Assembly: GCF_964340395.1 (NCBI RefSeq)
Contig: NC_135567.1
Coordinates: 17,910,306 to 17,952,805, forward strand
Length of the DNA stretch: 42,500 bases
Source: Glandiceps talaboti
Lineage: Eukaryota; Hemichordata; Enteropneusta; Spengelidae
Direction of reading: 5' to 3'
Both the position numbers and the translations under genes were made by a program. Numbering within the stretch: position 1 is the first letter of the stretch; every line of letters begins with the position of its first letter. The notes beneath the pieces were generated by a model. The model was not told where the DNA came from and searched no databases. It saw only the letters and a program-made list of their open reading frames with translations. This document shows positions 11,342-21,136 of the stretch, in pieces.

Positions 11342-12541
11342 ATGGAAACTGAACAACTCATCGAAAACCGGACGAATAGTAACAGCTGTGTAGAAGACAG
11401 TAGTTGTTTGCTGTCAACCCTAGTCTCGTTTCTCGACACAATCTTTACAATTTGTGTGATCGGAACTCTGGTTGTAATATGGTGGGCGAGTACCTGGACT
11501 ATCATTGATACTTTCCTACTACCCAATGATGACAGATACAGTAGCTTGGCTTCACTACTCGCTGGTTCCATGACTTTCTTTCTGTGTATTTCCCTTCAAA
11601 ACTACATGGTAAATAACATCAAAGGGCGTTCACCGGCCTGGTATTTGTTTCCACGGATATACACATATATTTTTTCTCTCGGGGTACTAAACATTTGGAG
11701 AGGGACTTGGGGTTTCGCCGGACATTATATCGTCTATTCACTACATATATACCTAATTCTAGTTGGGCTCAATTTCCTGATATTTACAGTTCTACGGATT
11801 ACTAGTTATCCAGTAAACCCCCCTCTTACAGTAAGTGTAGATACAGCGGATAGTTATTATTTCGTAGTTACTCGCTTCCATAAGGATAATGGGTCGTGTA
11901 TGTTACGTGGTGCCGAAATTGTTTGTTCAATTTGCATTGAAATGATGTCTGCGCTTTCCTGGTTTTGTATTTGGAGGATTACAGACAATGTTGCATTCCC
12001 GCGCATTCCTGTGTCGTCTGCCCTCTGTTCACTAACGATATCTGGCACCCTTATCGTGGTGTGTTTTGTGTTCAGTGTACCTGCTAGCTTGCTATCAAAA
12101 CATCTTAACTGTCTCACCACAAGACTGCTCTTAGAAGATTCCTGGAATGTGATACAAATCATAGCCGTAATACAGTTTTGGAGAGGACTGTGGACACTCT
12201 ATCCACAAATGGTCACAGCTACCATCCAATCACTGATCACACATATACTGACGTCACTGGTTTTGACATTCATGCTCTGCGCCAGTTCACTTGCTGTAGG
12301 TGGAGCCAATTGTACAACACTCGACGGGGAGGATGAGAACGGTCGACATTTTCAAATGCCAGTTTATTTTCACCGTTTGGTTAGTATCAGACATTATGAT
12401 TTTAGTATACTATCTTTTGTCTTGAACCCATGTAATATGAACTATTGCAATAAAGAGATATTCATCTATCTAACTAGGTGTTTGGCGACATGTAAGATCA
12501 GCATCAAATCTGAATCTAGACACAACAATTACAAATCCTGA
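11342..12541 (+). CDS. Fuseless-like multi-pass membrane protein
   Basis: Open frame of 399 codons from ATG 11342 to TGA 12541. An in-frame GTG 27 bases upstream is not a plausible eukaryotic start. The protein is strongly hydrophobic with roughly eight membrane segments, near residues 28-50, 68-88, 104-122, 128-150, 190-212, 222-245, 268-290 and 298-325. It has an N-glycosylation sequon (NRT) near the N-terminus. Two copies of a WRG-[TL]-W motif (NIWRGTWGF about residue 118 and QFWRGLWTL about 281) end membrane segments in two halves of the protein; I associate this with the Fuseless family. Drosophila Fuseless acts at presynaptic terminals and is needed for calcium-channel placement; the role of this paralogue is unknown. 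The frame is intronless over its conserved part. The last 60 or so residues after DGEDENGRHFQMP look unlike a conserved domain and contain an AATAAA (12449-12454). True coding sequence may therefore end or splice before that, for example at GTTAGT near 12379. Confidence 0.6.
   Translation: METEQLIENRTNSNSCVEDSSCLLSTLVSFLDTIFTICVIGTLVVIWWASTWTIIDTFLLPNDDRYSSLASLLAGSMTFFLCISLQNYMVNNIKGRSPAWYLFPRIYTYIFSLGVLNIWRGTWGFAGHYIVYSLHIYLILVGLNFLIFTVLRITSYPVNPPLTVSVDTADSYYFVVTRFHKDNGSCMLRGAEIVCSICIEMMSALSWFCIWRITDNVAFPRIPVSSALCSLTISGTLIVVCFVFSVPASLLSKHLNCLTTRLLLEDSWNVIQIIAVIQFWRGLWTLYPQMVTATIQSLITHILTSLVLTFMLCASSLAVGGANCTTLDGEDENGRHFQMPVYFHRLVSIRHYDFSILSFVLNPCNMNYCNKEIFIYLTRCLATCKISIKSESRHNNYKS
12449..12454 (+). 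promoter_or_regulatory. AATAAA inside the 3' part of the Fuseless-like frame
   Basis: A canonical polyadenylation hexamer lies 87 bases before the stop codon. It could be chance in AT-rich DNA or mark that this part is really 3' UTR or intron. Confidence 0.25.
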
Positions 12542-13621
12542 CGCTTAAAAACGAAAACTAATGTATAATTTTGTTGACCATACAAGAAATAATTGTAATG
12601 TTCTTGTTTTAGCGGTGCTTAATTCCGATATAATCGTCTGGTCGGGGATTTTCAACTTGTATAGAGATTTTCGATGAGCGTACCACGTGCCATATTTGGG
12701 CAAAGTGTGCCAGGATGTGATTTGGAAAAGTATTGCCCGGGTTCGATCCGCGTGCTCTCCATTTATTGAATTGGCCATTTTCGTGACGCCCTAAGTTAGT
12801 CAAGTTTGTGACATCCGGGTACTTTCGTTGGTATGGGGTCAGTCGAATCGATACTGTGTATATGATTAAGTCTAATATAAACATGTATGATAGTGAATAT
12901 TTATTTTCTTAAATTAAAGTTAAAATTGAATTTAACATTCGTTTTTGCTTTCTTCCAGAATGGGTTCCTCAAGAAGACTCCTTCTACTGCTTAGAATTAT
13001 AGTAAAGTGTAATTATATTTACTGATATGGAAATCTGAAAAAATTATGTGTGAAGAATGATTACATACTGCAGAGTGCCTACATGTAAACTACTAAATAT
13101 TCAAGTGAATTCCCCCTAACATCTTATTCCATGCCAAATGAAGAGACAAACGTGGAGGAACATCTATAATTCTACAAATTGGCACATTCTATGACTGTAG
13201 CCAATGTTTATGGTACAAAATTTCAACAAAAAATGATTTAGAAGTAACCTCGAACAGATATGGTGAAAATAGTTAAAATGAAAAAGGACACTCTGGTAAA
13301 ACACAGGTTTATCATAAAAATGATGGCAAAAATAATCCTATTTGTAACAATTTTGTTTTCACTATCTCTCACTATTATAAAATTATGCACATTGTGGCGT
13401 TCTGAAATGGCCGACCAAAGAGCACTTAAACTGGTAGTGTCGTCACAACCCAGCCAGCTTTTCTGAACACGTTGCATTCTCTGTGTATAGGTTTGGTTGG
13501 TCAATCAAAAGACAACATATGTTACAGACTGCATCCTATTAATAAAAGATGAGCTGTCAACAGTTTACCTCATTAAACCTACCTCTTCACGAACAAAACA
13601 AACCAAATGAATTTGTTATTG
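12542..13621. other. Non-coding stretch after the Fuseless-like gene
   Basis: Apart from the B-box-like motif at 12738-12756, nothing was recognised. Overlapping open frames at 13238-13504 on both strands have no domain resemblance. Confidence 0.4.
12738..12756 (+). repeat. Isolated Pol III B-box-like motif
   Basis: GCCCGGGTTCGATCCGCGTG contains an exact B box (GGTTCGATCC) with pairing flanks like a tRNA T arm. Upstream there is only a poor A-box candidate and no acceptor stem, so I call a tRNA/SINE relic rather than a tRNA gene. Confidence 0.35.
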
Positions 13622-13778
13622 ATGTATGTGGGTGTGTGTGTATGTATGTGTGTATGTATGTATGTAGGTATGTATTGTATTGTATGTATGTATGTATGTA
13701 TGTATGTATGTATTATATGTATGTATGTATGTGTGTGTGTGTATGTATGTATTGTATGTATGTATGTGTGTGTATGTA

Positions 13779-13811
<33 letters not shown>

Positions 13812-13921
13812 ATGTATGTATGTAGGAATGCATGGATGGACGTATGTATGTATGTATGTATTGTATGTATGTATGTATGTATGGACATATGTATGTACAT
13901 ATGTACATACACGTACGTATG
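13622..13921. repeat. (TATG)n/(TG)n compound microsatellite
   Basis: About 300 bp of TATG units mixed with TG runs. Long open frames through it on both strands are artefacts of the repeat. Confidence 0.95.
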
Positions 13922-14199
13922 TTGGTGAGTCACTTATTTCTTATTCCCATGCATGCATGCTAATTAGAATAATTACCATTTATGTAAATAACCTTATTTA
14001 CGTTTTGAATTTCAATGTCACAATATATGTGGCAAGTATGAAGAAAAAATTAGTGTACACAAATTTGCCTCAGCATACCTTTGCTATTTCTAAATAAAGT
14101 CAAATTCATTTTCGTGAGATAGTTCAAAGGACTTAGTAAAGATAAACCACTGAAAGGCTTAGGTAGGATATAAGGGTAAAGGGCAGGGGTGTTGGGCGC
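13922..14199. other. Non-coding stretch, nothing recognised
   Basis: No supported feature. Confidence 0.4.
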
Positions 14200-14219
14200 G
14201 GGGGGGGGGGGGGGGGGGG
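14200..14219. repeat. Poly-G tract of 20
   Basis: An uninterrupted G20 run after GGGCGC, in otherwise AT-rich DNA. Assembly length here may be unreliable. Confidence 0.9.
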
Positions 14220-14469
14220 TTGCGGGTCGGGATGCTAGTTTACAAATAAGACTACATATTACTAGATTTCAAATTTTATTGAATTTCTATACACGCTTCC
14301 AGTATCAATATGTATAAAATGTCAGCATACCACTCATACAGAAACCTGTGATAGAACAATATTAGATTCCAGACCTCTACACAAATGCATTACATGTGCG
14401 TGTCTGTATATCATTACACTTTTTGAATGTTCCTCAAATAATTGAAGACTTTACAGACATTGTATTCTA

Positions 14470-14905
14470 AATTTACATTGAAAATGACTGAGGGGGTAAT
14501 TAATATGCAATCATGAATATATTTTGAATACTCATTAATATGCGCAGTTGTTGAATATTCATATAAATTATTCCCTACCCAATGAAAATGACTGAGGGGG
14601 TAATTAATGCAATCACTAATATATCTTGAATACTCATTAACAGGCATAGTTTTTGAATATTCATAGAAATCGTTCCCTACCCAATGAAAATGGATGATGG
14701 GTTCATTAATATGCAATCATGAATATATTTTGACTCATTAATATGCACAGCTATTGAATATTCATAGAAATCGTTCCCTACCCAATGAAAATGGCTGACA
14801 GGTTCATTAATATGCAATCATGAATATATTTTGACTCATTAATATGCACAGCTATTGAATATTCATATAAATCGTTCCCTACCCAATGAAAATGGCTGAA
14901 GGGGT
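14470..14905. repeat. Four tandem units of about 105 bp rich in ATTAATATGCA
   Basis: Each unit has CCCTACCCAATGAAAATG, GGGGTAATTAATATGCAATC or GGTTCATTAATATGCAATC, ATGAATATATTTTGA, CTCATTAATATGC and TTGAATATTCATA. Units start near 14478, 14580, 14682 and 14782, with a truncated fifth ending near 14905. Confidence 0.85.
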
Positions 14906-14997
14906 CTAAATATTCACCTTAAATATGCTAATTTATTGATTATTAATCGTAAAAGTGGAACAAATGTGAAGCTGATTTTGTCCTGTTAACTGATGTC

Positions 14998-15462
14998 CAG
15001 TGAGTTACAAAATGTCACTCTCACCGCTATATGTGTGTACATCACAACACTTCTATAAAATTATTCAAATTACTATGAACCAACTTTCTGTACAATACGG
15101 TAGGTAATTATGGGATTGGTGCCTAATTACATATGCTGATATCATCCGTGTCCCTACCTATCAGTCTATTGTTTTTACCTAATCGACATGTAAGGTAGAA
15201 ACAAATAGATGCAAACAGTGATGCTCTTGGTGACATCAGCATAAGTAATTGGGCACCATACCCAGAATTCCTTACCCCAGTATACAGTAGTTGCTTAATG
15301 GTTAACTTATCGATCTGTAAGGTAGAAACAAATAGATGCAAACAGTGATGCTCTTGGTGACATCAGCATAAGTAATTGGGCACCATACCCAGAATTCCCT
15401 ACCCCAGTATACAGTAGTTGCTTACTGGTGAACCTGGGACAATGACATTTTGTGACTTACTG
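14998..15462. mobile_element. Foldback MITE with duplicated right arm
   Basis: Ends CAGTGAGTTACAAAATGTC (14998) and GACATTTTGTGACTTACTG (to 15462) are inverted repeats. The left arm (about 15085-15185) is an imperfect inverted copy of the right arm (TTGGTGCCTAATTAC versus GTAATTGGGCACCA). The right arm occurs twice in tandem with period 127 bp (15182-15308 and 15309-15435), nearly identical. No coding capacity. Confidence 0.75.
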
Positions 15463-16199
15463 ACAACTCAAGAAGTTAAAGATAAATCATTACTCCCCTT
15501 ACACTTAAACATTACAGACAACTGTAAAATTTTATACTAAGGCAATATGAATGGCATAGTCATTACTTAAGCTAAGCACACTTTTTCTTAATGTGCAGGG
15601 CTCGAATCTGATTTCAATGCTTACGAGTCAGATATTGCCAAGTAAGCTATTTCAGCAACAGTTCTCTATTGATTTCTGTTGGTCTAACAGACTACCACCT
15701 TACAAATTTGGTAGTCAAAATACAACACAGTATATAGTTGTCCTGCACTACTGCTAATTTTGAGCCCTGATGTGGTATTATCTTTTCTTGCATGGCACAA
15801 TATTTACACAAGCCTATAATAAGTATTTAGGTGTGTATATGAAGTATTTTTGTTTTTGTGTTTGCAACTTCTCCAGTGATAAGAGCGGGAATTACAACAA
15901 ATGTAATTTTTCATGTTTTCATGAGCGTGTAAAACTGTATGACTTAGTCATTCTTATTGCCTATTGGTATTGTACTAAGTATTTTTTTGAAATATTATTC
16001 CAAAAAAATTACGTCTTTCCATTTCAAATTACATTTCACTAACTTCAGTCATTTTGCCAAGATATCAGTCTTCTAGAGTGAGTATATTTTTAACATTTTC
16101 ATAATTTTACTGATGTATGTGAAAAATTCTGGTTTAAAACCTACAACAGAAGTCAACCATTCTACTTGAATCACTGGTTGAACTACCAACAATCATGAA
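15463..16199. other. Non-coding stretch, nothing recognised
   Basis: One motif at about 15595-15615 (GCAGGGCTCGAATCTG) resembles a degenerate tRNA T arm but has no context. No exon supported. Confidence 0.35.
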
Positions 16200-16620
16200 A
16201 TTGTTTGCAAATGTTATGGTTGGTATGCAGCATCATCAGTTGCTATGTAATATTGTTGGTTGCTATGAAACATTTTCAGTTGCTACATAATGCTATTGGT
16301 TGTGATGAAAAGCTTCAGTTGTGTACAATGTACATAAAAGGTTTCCATTTCTAATTGATGTTTTTTGTTGCCTTATCATTGGTTTCTATGTAATACTTTT
16401 TGTTGCTATGTAAGATTTTGGTTGCTATGTATAGTTTTCATTTTGACATTTTATTACTTTGTCACTGGTTTCTATTTAGAATTTGATTGGAAAATATAAG
16501 GTGATTGTTTTTATTTAATACTTTTGTTGTGTGTATTTACCAGTTGCTATGTAAAGCTACCAGTTGCTATGTAATGCTCTTGTTGCTATGTCAGGTTATT
16601 GGTTGCTATGTGCATATATC
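16200..16620. repeat. Dispersed short repeat GGTTGCTATGTAA
   Basis: More than ten copies of (G)GTTGCTATG with variable 15-30 base spacing. They form an irregular array rather than a fixed-period minisatellite. Confidence 0.75.
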
Positions 16621-17154
16621 AGAGGACTATTGGCTAAGAAATTTAATAAAGCAAGGACCTTATAAATATGTACATGGCAAAATAAGCATATTAGGTAAAC
16701 TTGCAGTATCGATAAATCATCCCAAAACATACTTTTACAGGAATATACAGTTTAAAATCAAAGTTCAACTTGATGAAAAATTAAAAGTAATATTGTAAAC
16801 CCAGATATTTTTGCTACTAGAAAATTTAGTGATTTTACAGTCTTCAGCTAGTTCTTAGACACTAATTTCCAGAACTAGCACATTATTTGAATGTACAAGA
16901 AGGCATTTTAGTCACTATTTATTTTCATATTTTTGTTTTCTAACGAAATCAGCAATAGTAAGTCTTCAGAAAAAATGTTCAGGTTTACAATTAGTGATAA
17001 TAATCAAATTTGAATATGACACAACATTATCATAAATACTACACAGCCTACAGTTTTGCACTATATGAATAAAAGTTACATTTCTCTCAAAAAAACATCA
17101 CACAAAAGATTTCATAGCCTACTTAATTAAAAATTCAATTTTTCGAACATACAT
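16621..17154. other. Non-coding stretch, nothing recognised
   Basis: No supported feature. Confidence 0.4.
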
Positions 17155-17405
17155 GAAAGCTATTGGTTGCTATGTTGAGATATTGGTTGCTAAGTCAAGT
17201 TATTGGTAGCTATGGACAATTATCAGTTACTATGTAAAAAATTGAAAAGAGCACTGTATCCTTTGATATCAACATTATAAAAGTTTCTGGTTGCTATGTT
17301 GAGATACTGGTTGCTAAATGAAGTTATTGGTAGTTATGGACAGTTATCAGTTACTATGTAAAACATTGAAAGGAGGGCTGTATCCTTTGATATCAACATT
17401 ATAAA
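17155..17405. repeat. Two tandem copies of about 125 bp carrying GGTTGCTATG motifs
   Basis: Copies at about 17158-17282 and 17283-17405 share TGGTTGCTATGTTGAGATA, ATCAGTTACTATGTAAA and TGTATCCTTTGATATCAAC. They are related to the 16200-16620 motif array. Confidence 0.85.
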
Positions 17406-18501
17406 AACACCCTAACTTCAAATAAATGACATAAAATTTCTACTAAAACATGCAAATGAGTTATAAATATTTAAGAAAACCAATTCATTGGACTCTTTGC
17501 TTTCTTTGCATTGCATATGTGTGCTAGGACTAAAGAATATCAACATACGTCTGTTTACTGGCAGCTTGCAAAAAGTTACTGAACAAAATTCACAACGGAT
17601 CGTTATGCCCATTTTGAAAAGTGGCCATATGTATGAAAATTGGGTGTTTGTGTTTTATTTCTAATTTATACAAGTAGAAATGAACATTTGTTTAATATTT
17701 TGATATGCAAAGATAAGGATATGAAAATCATTATAATAAAAAATAAATACTTATTAAAGTTTTTACTTATTCATCATCATTTATTAGATTCTAGTTTTCA
17801 TTTTTACAAAGATTGTAGAAAATGAAGCAGGTTTTGTTCAACTTGTACTTATTTTTTGTGAAAGGTAGATTCAACCAAAATGCAGACTTGTATCCATTTT
17901 GATTTTTTTTTTGAGTAATTTGTAATTTACATTCAACATTGTCATGATACATGTAAGAATATGACAAACCCTATGATGAATAAGTGTGAAGTATGCTCAG
18001 TATTTTGCATGAGTGATGTTCCTGTCATTTTGCAAGAAAAGTGAGTAAAAGTGCAGCAAAAAATACCCCATGTGAACTCATAAATATTTCAAGTACCCAC
18101 TCAGGCAATCACACGTCATTGGTTTCTGATATTATTCTAACATAAATCTATCCGAAATATCAAATTTCTATGAAATGTAACAGATGTATTCATATCATGT
18201 TTTTTACATGTATATCAATGAATGCTTTCCTTCACATATATTAAGAAATGGTTTGGTTCAGTGTGGCCTTCAACGATAGCAAAATTTTGTTGTTGTGAGT
18301 CAAAATGAGAAAAACTGGGATTTCTTGTTAGTCACCACATAGTAAGAGATAGGGGAACACCAAATTTTGGTGCTTCAATAGAAATTGGCTTAGAGGGCAC
18401 ACTGGTTTGGTTATTGCACTGTAGCGTAAGTGCTAATAACATGAGGACACACTAATTTACATAATCACTTAAACATAATTCTCTGTGATTACGCCCTTGT
18501 A
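17406..18501. other. Non-coding stretch with a truncated foldback copy
   Basis: A left-end fragment of the foldback family (GTGGCCATATGTATGAAAATTGGG) lies at about 17619-17680. The rest has nothing I can name. Confidence 0.5.
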
Positions 18502-18505
18502 TTAA

Positions 18506-18866
18506 AGTGGCCATATGGATGAGGATTGGGTACTTATTTTAGATTTTTAATCTATAAAACAATTTTATCATCGCTTCCTAATTAAGAAGTTAATGTGAAA
18601 CAACATTGAAAAAGTTTAAATTCGTAACTTACATTTAAAATCGTACATTGCAAAAACATAACAAGTATCTTTAAAAGTTTGTTATTGTACATACAATAAC
18701 AAAGACTTTACACATTTATTAATCTTTTGCAATTCATTGAGTTACAAACAAGGATTAGACAATGTTGTTTCGCATATACTTCTCAAATAGGAAGCCATGA
18801 TAAAATTGTTTTATATAAAAATTTAAAATCCAAAATAAACACCCAATCCTCATCCATGTGGTCACT
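18506..18866. mobile_element. Foldback family A, full copy
   Basis: Near-palindromic element with ends AGTGGCCATATGGATGAGG and the complementary CCTCATCCATGTGGTCACT, flanked on both sides by TTAA (18502-18505 and 18867-18870). The middle has a GTTATTGTACATACAATAAC palindrome. TTAA on both sides suggests piggyBac-type mobilisation. Non-coding. Confidence 0.85.
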
Positions 18867-19056
18867 TTAAGTTATGAAGTGCTGTGATAGGATATGATAT
18901 ACAAAGTGTGATATATATATGCCACTAAATTATAATAAATGTAATTTAGAAATAATAGTTAGAAAAATTACATAATTATCAAAATAAGTTAAAGGTAAGT
19001 TTAAAGTTGATAAAATATCAAATTGTGAGCTTGGTATATGATGGCGAACACTTTAA

Positions 19057-19253
19057 CCCTTTCAGGACTAGAAACTTTCCCGCCAAAATTTTTGAACAAA
19101 AATTCTCTGTAATTTTTGGAAAAAGATCAACTTTATTTTAGACCAGAATTCAAGAAATATTACTTCCCAATAAAGTAATATTCTTAAATTTTAGAAAATG
19201 TTCTTACAATCAAGTTTCTATTTATTCCAATGTCGTCTCTAGGAATGAAAGGG
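19057..19253. mobile_element. Small TTAA-flanked MITE, copy 1
   Basis: Ends CCCTTTCAGGACTAGA and TCTAGGAATGAAAGGG form inverted repeats with TTAA on both sides (19053-19056, 19254-19257). Nearly identical to the element at 25918-26121. Consistent with a piggyBac-dependent non-autonomous element. Confidence 0.85.
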
Positions 19254-19255
19254 TT

Positions 19256-19880
19256 AAAATTTGGATACATACAGAAAAAGGTACCACCCTCTCCCAGTTT
19301 TGGAAATAGCATATGGTATAGGTATACTTTTACAATTGGATGTGTGAAACTTAGTCATGTCCTTATGTATACCATAAAACATGGAAACATATAGAACAGA
19401 AAGTGCGTGGTAACCCAGCCTCCCGTCCAGTGAACCTGCTCCCACCCCCGCTCTAGAATGGAATATGATAGTGCATACTTTAAAATGTGGATACATTATA
19501 GAACAGAGATACTCCACCCTCTTATGACACCCCCCCCCCACTACCCCTCCAGCTCTAGAATGGTATGATAGTGCATATTTTAAAATGTGGATACATTATA
19601 GAACAGAGAGATATTCCACCCTCTTATGACACCCTCCCCCCACCCCTCCAGCTCTAGAATGGTATGATAGTGCATATTTTAAAATGTGGATACATTATAG
19701 AACAGAGATACTCCACCCTCTTATGACCCCCCCCCCCCCACACACACCCCTCCAGCTCTAGAATGGTATGATAGTGCATATTTTAAAATGTGGATACCTA
19801 TAGAATAACAGTACCCCTGGCTGCACCAGCAACTCCCTCCCCACAAGCTCTAGAAATGGTATATGATAGTATACACTTTT
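19256..19880. repeat. Tandem array, unit about 105 bp, with C-runs
   Basis: About six units, each with AGCTCTAGAATGGTATGATAG, GTGCATATTTTAAAATGTGG, ATACATTATAGAACAGAGA and CTCCACCCTCTTATGAC followed by a variable C tract. The C tract length differs among copies. Confidence 0.85.
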
Positions 19881-20435
19881 GAAATTTTAATCATTTTAAT
19901 CAAATCGCTACATTACTACGTGACACACAAAACGAAAACCTCTCCTTAAAAGTCTGAGATAAATAAGATATAGTAGACCTAAAATACATTTGATAAATCA
20001 ACGAATTGCATAATTAGCAAATATACATGGCAGATTTTATTCAAATACACTTAGTGCATAACTGAATTTAAACTTTCAATCTCGTAGATGAAAGTCACAC
20101 ACTTCAAAATTCCTAACCCTAAAAACAGCCACAATTCTTATGACTTTATTACCAGAAATACATACATTATCATCTTTTATACAAAAAATAAGGAAAACGT
20201 CAACGTAAAAGATCTGTACAAATGTCCAGTACCATCTAATATTAGCTATCATAGTAGTTTCAATATCTATTAGCTATTATAGTATACTAGAGAAATATTC
20301 GCTACTATACACGTCTCGGAACCCATGTTATTACGATTTGGGTCAAGTGTACAGTTGACTAAATGCCTGGATTACAATACACTGTACAGTTCAGTGTACA
20401 ACATAAAGTACAGTTACATAATATCTTTCCAAATT
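19881..20435. other. Non-coding stretch, nothing recognised
   Basis: Contains a short region of repeated GTACA motifs (20340-20420) but no exon or clear repeat. Confidence 0.4.
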
Positions 20436-20439
20436 GCTA

Positions 20440-20800
20440 GCCCTGTACTAGCCTAATGTTAATACTGTGTGAAATATGACTGGTGCAGGCATTAACCCTT
20501 CCAGTTGCTAAAACGTACTGGCGAGGTGTTAGTGCCAGCCTAGTGTTAGCACTGAGATACAATGTAGTCTGGTATTAACATAGGACTGGTGTAGACATTA
20601 ACCCTTCCAGTTGCTAAAACGTACTGGTGAAGTGTTAGTGCCAGCCTAGTATTAGCACTGAGCTAGTCTGGTGATAACATAGGACTGGTGTAGACATTAA
20701 CCCTTCCAGTTGTTAACACATACTGGTGAGGTGTTAGTGCCAGCCTAGTGTTAGCACTGAACTAGTCCAAAGCTTGCCTGATGCTAGCAAAGTGGGACAG
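20440..20800. repeat. Tandem array, unit about 115 bp, three copies
   Basis: Units share ATTAACCCTTCCAGTTGCTAA, GTACTGGTGAGGTGTTAGTG and CCAGCCTAGTGTTAGCACTG. Located just 3' of the BIN1-like gene. Confidence 0.8.
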
Positions 20801-20860
20801 TAATTCCCGTACTGCACAATGTACACACTACAGGGTTCATACGCTTTCGAGTCACTCAAA

Positions 20861-20866
20861 TTTAAT
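20861..20866 (-). terminator. Candidate polyadenylation signal (ATTAAA) of the BIN1-like gene
   Basis: Read on the minus strand, ATTAAA lies about 190 bases after the stop codon. It is the commonest variant hexamer. No AATAAA was seen closer on that strand. Confidence 0.3.
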
Positions 20867-21055
20867 AAAATAATGATACAATCAAAGGTAATTTGCATAA
20901 CAATACAACTATTGTATGCTAATTGATTTGTATTGTTTTCAATTGTACAAGTTATTTCCCCAAGGGGTATTTTACAAGAAATTCTTTTCCCGGATATTCA
21001 AGGACTCTTCCGGAATATATGAGCCCTAATTCCAGGTGTTCCTACTTTTCTCTTT

Positions 21056-21136
21056 TTACATCTTTCTTGTAAAGTTTTCTGGAAAGACACCTTTTGCTCT
21101 GTCTGATTCCCGCATTCCAGTCAACCAACCATCATC
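21056..21136 (-). CDS. BIN1: BIN1 exon 11 (residues 430-455), SH3 end and stop
   Basis: 81 bases from acceptor TTTTTTCCTAG to TAA. Encodes [20 protein letters not shown] and NFTRKM. The ligand-binding Trp (433) and the Pro (448) and aromatic of the PENF motif are present, so the SH3 should be functional. The n-Src/distal region between W433 and PENF is shorter than in human BIN1. Confidence 0.95.
   Translation of the reverse strand, partial: DDGWLTGMRESDRAKGVFPENFTRKM

Noticed and set aside
12738-12756. tRNA gene
   Set aside because: Only a T-arm-like B box is present; no acceptor stem, D arm or anticodon arm could be paired.
13238-13504. Overlapping open frames on both strands
   Set aside because: No domain, no splice sites, mutually exclusive; likely chance.
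13549-14097. 182-codon plus-strand frame rich in CMYV
   Set aside because: Most of it is TATG microsatellite; the flanking ends have no domain resemblance.
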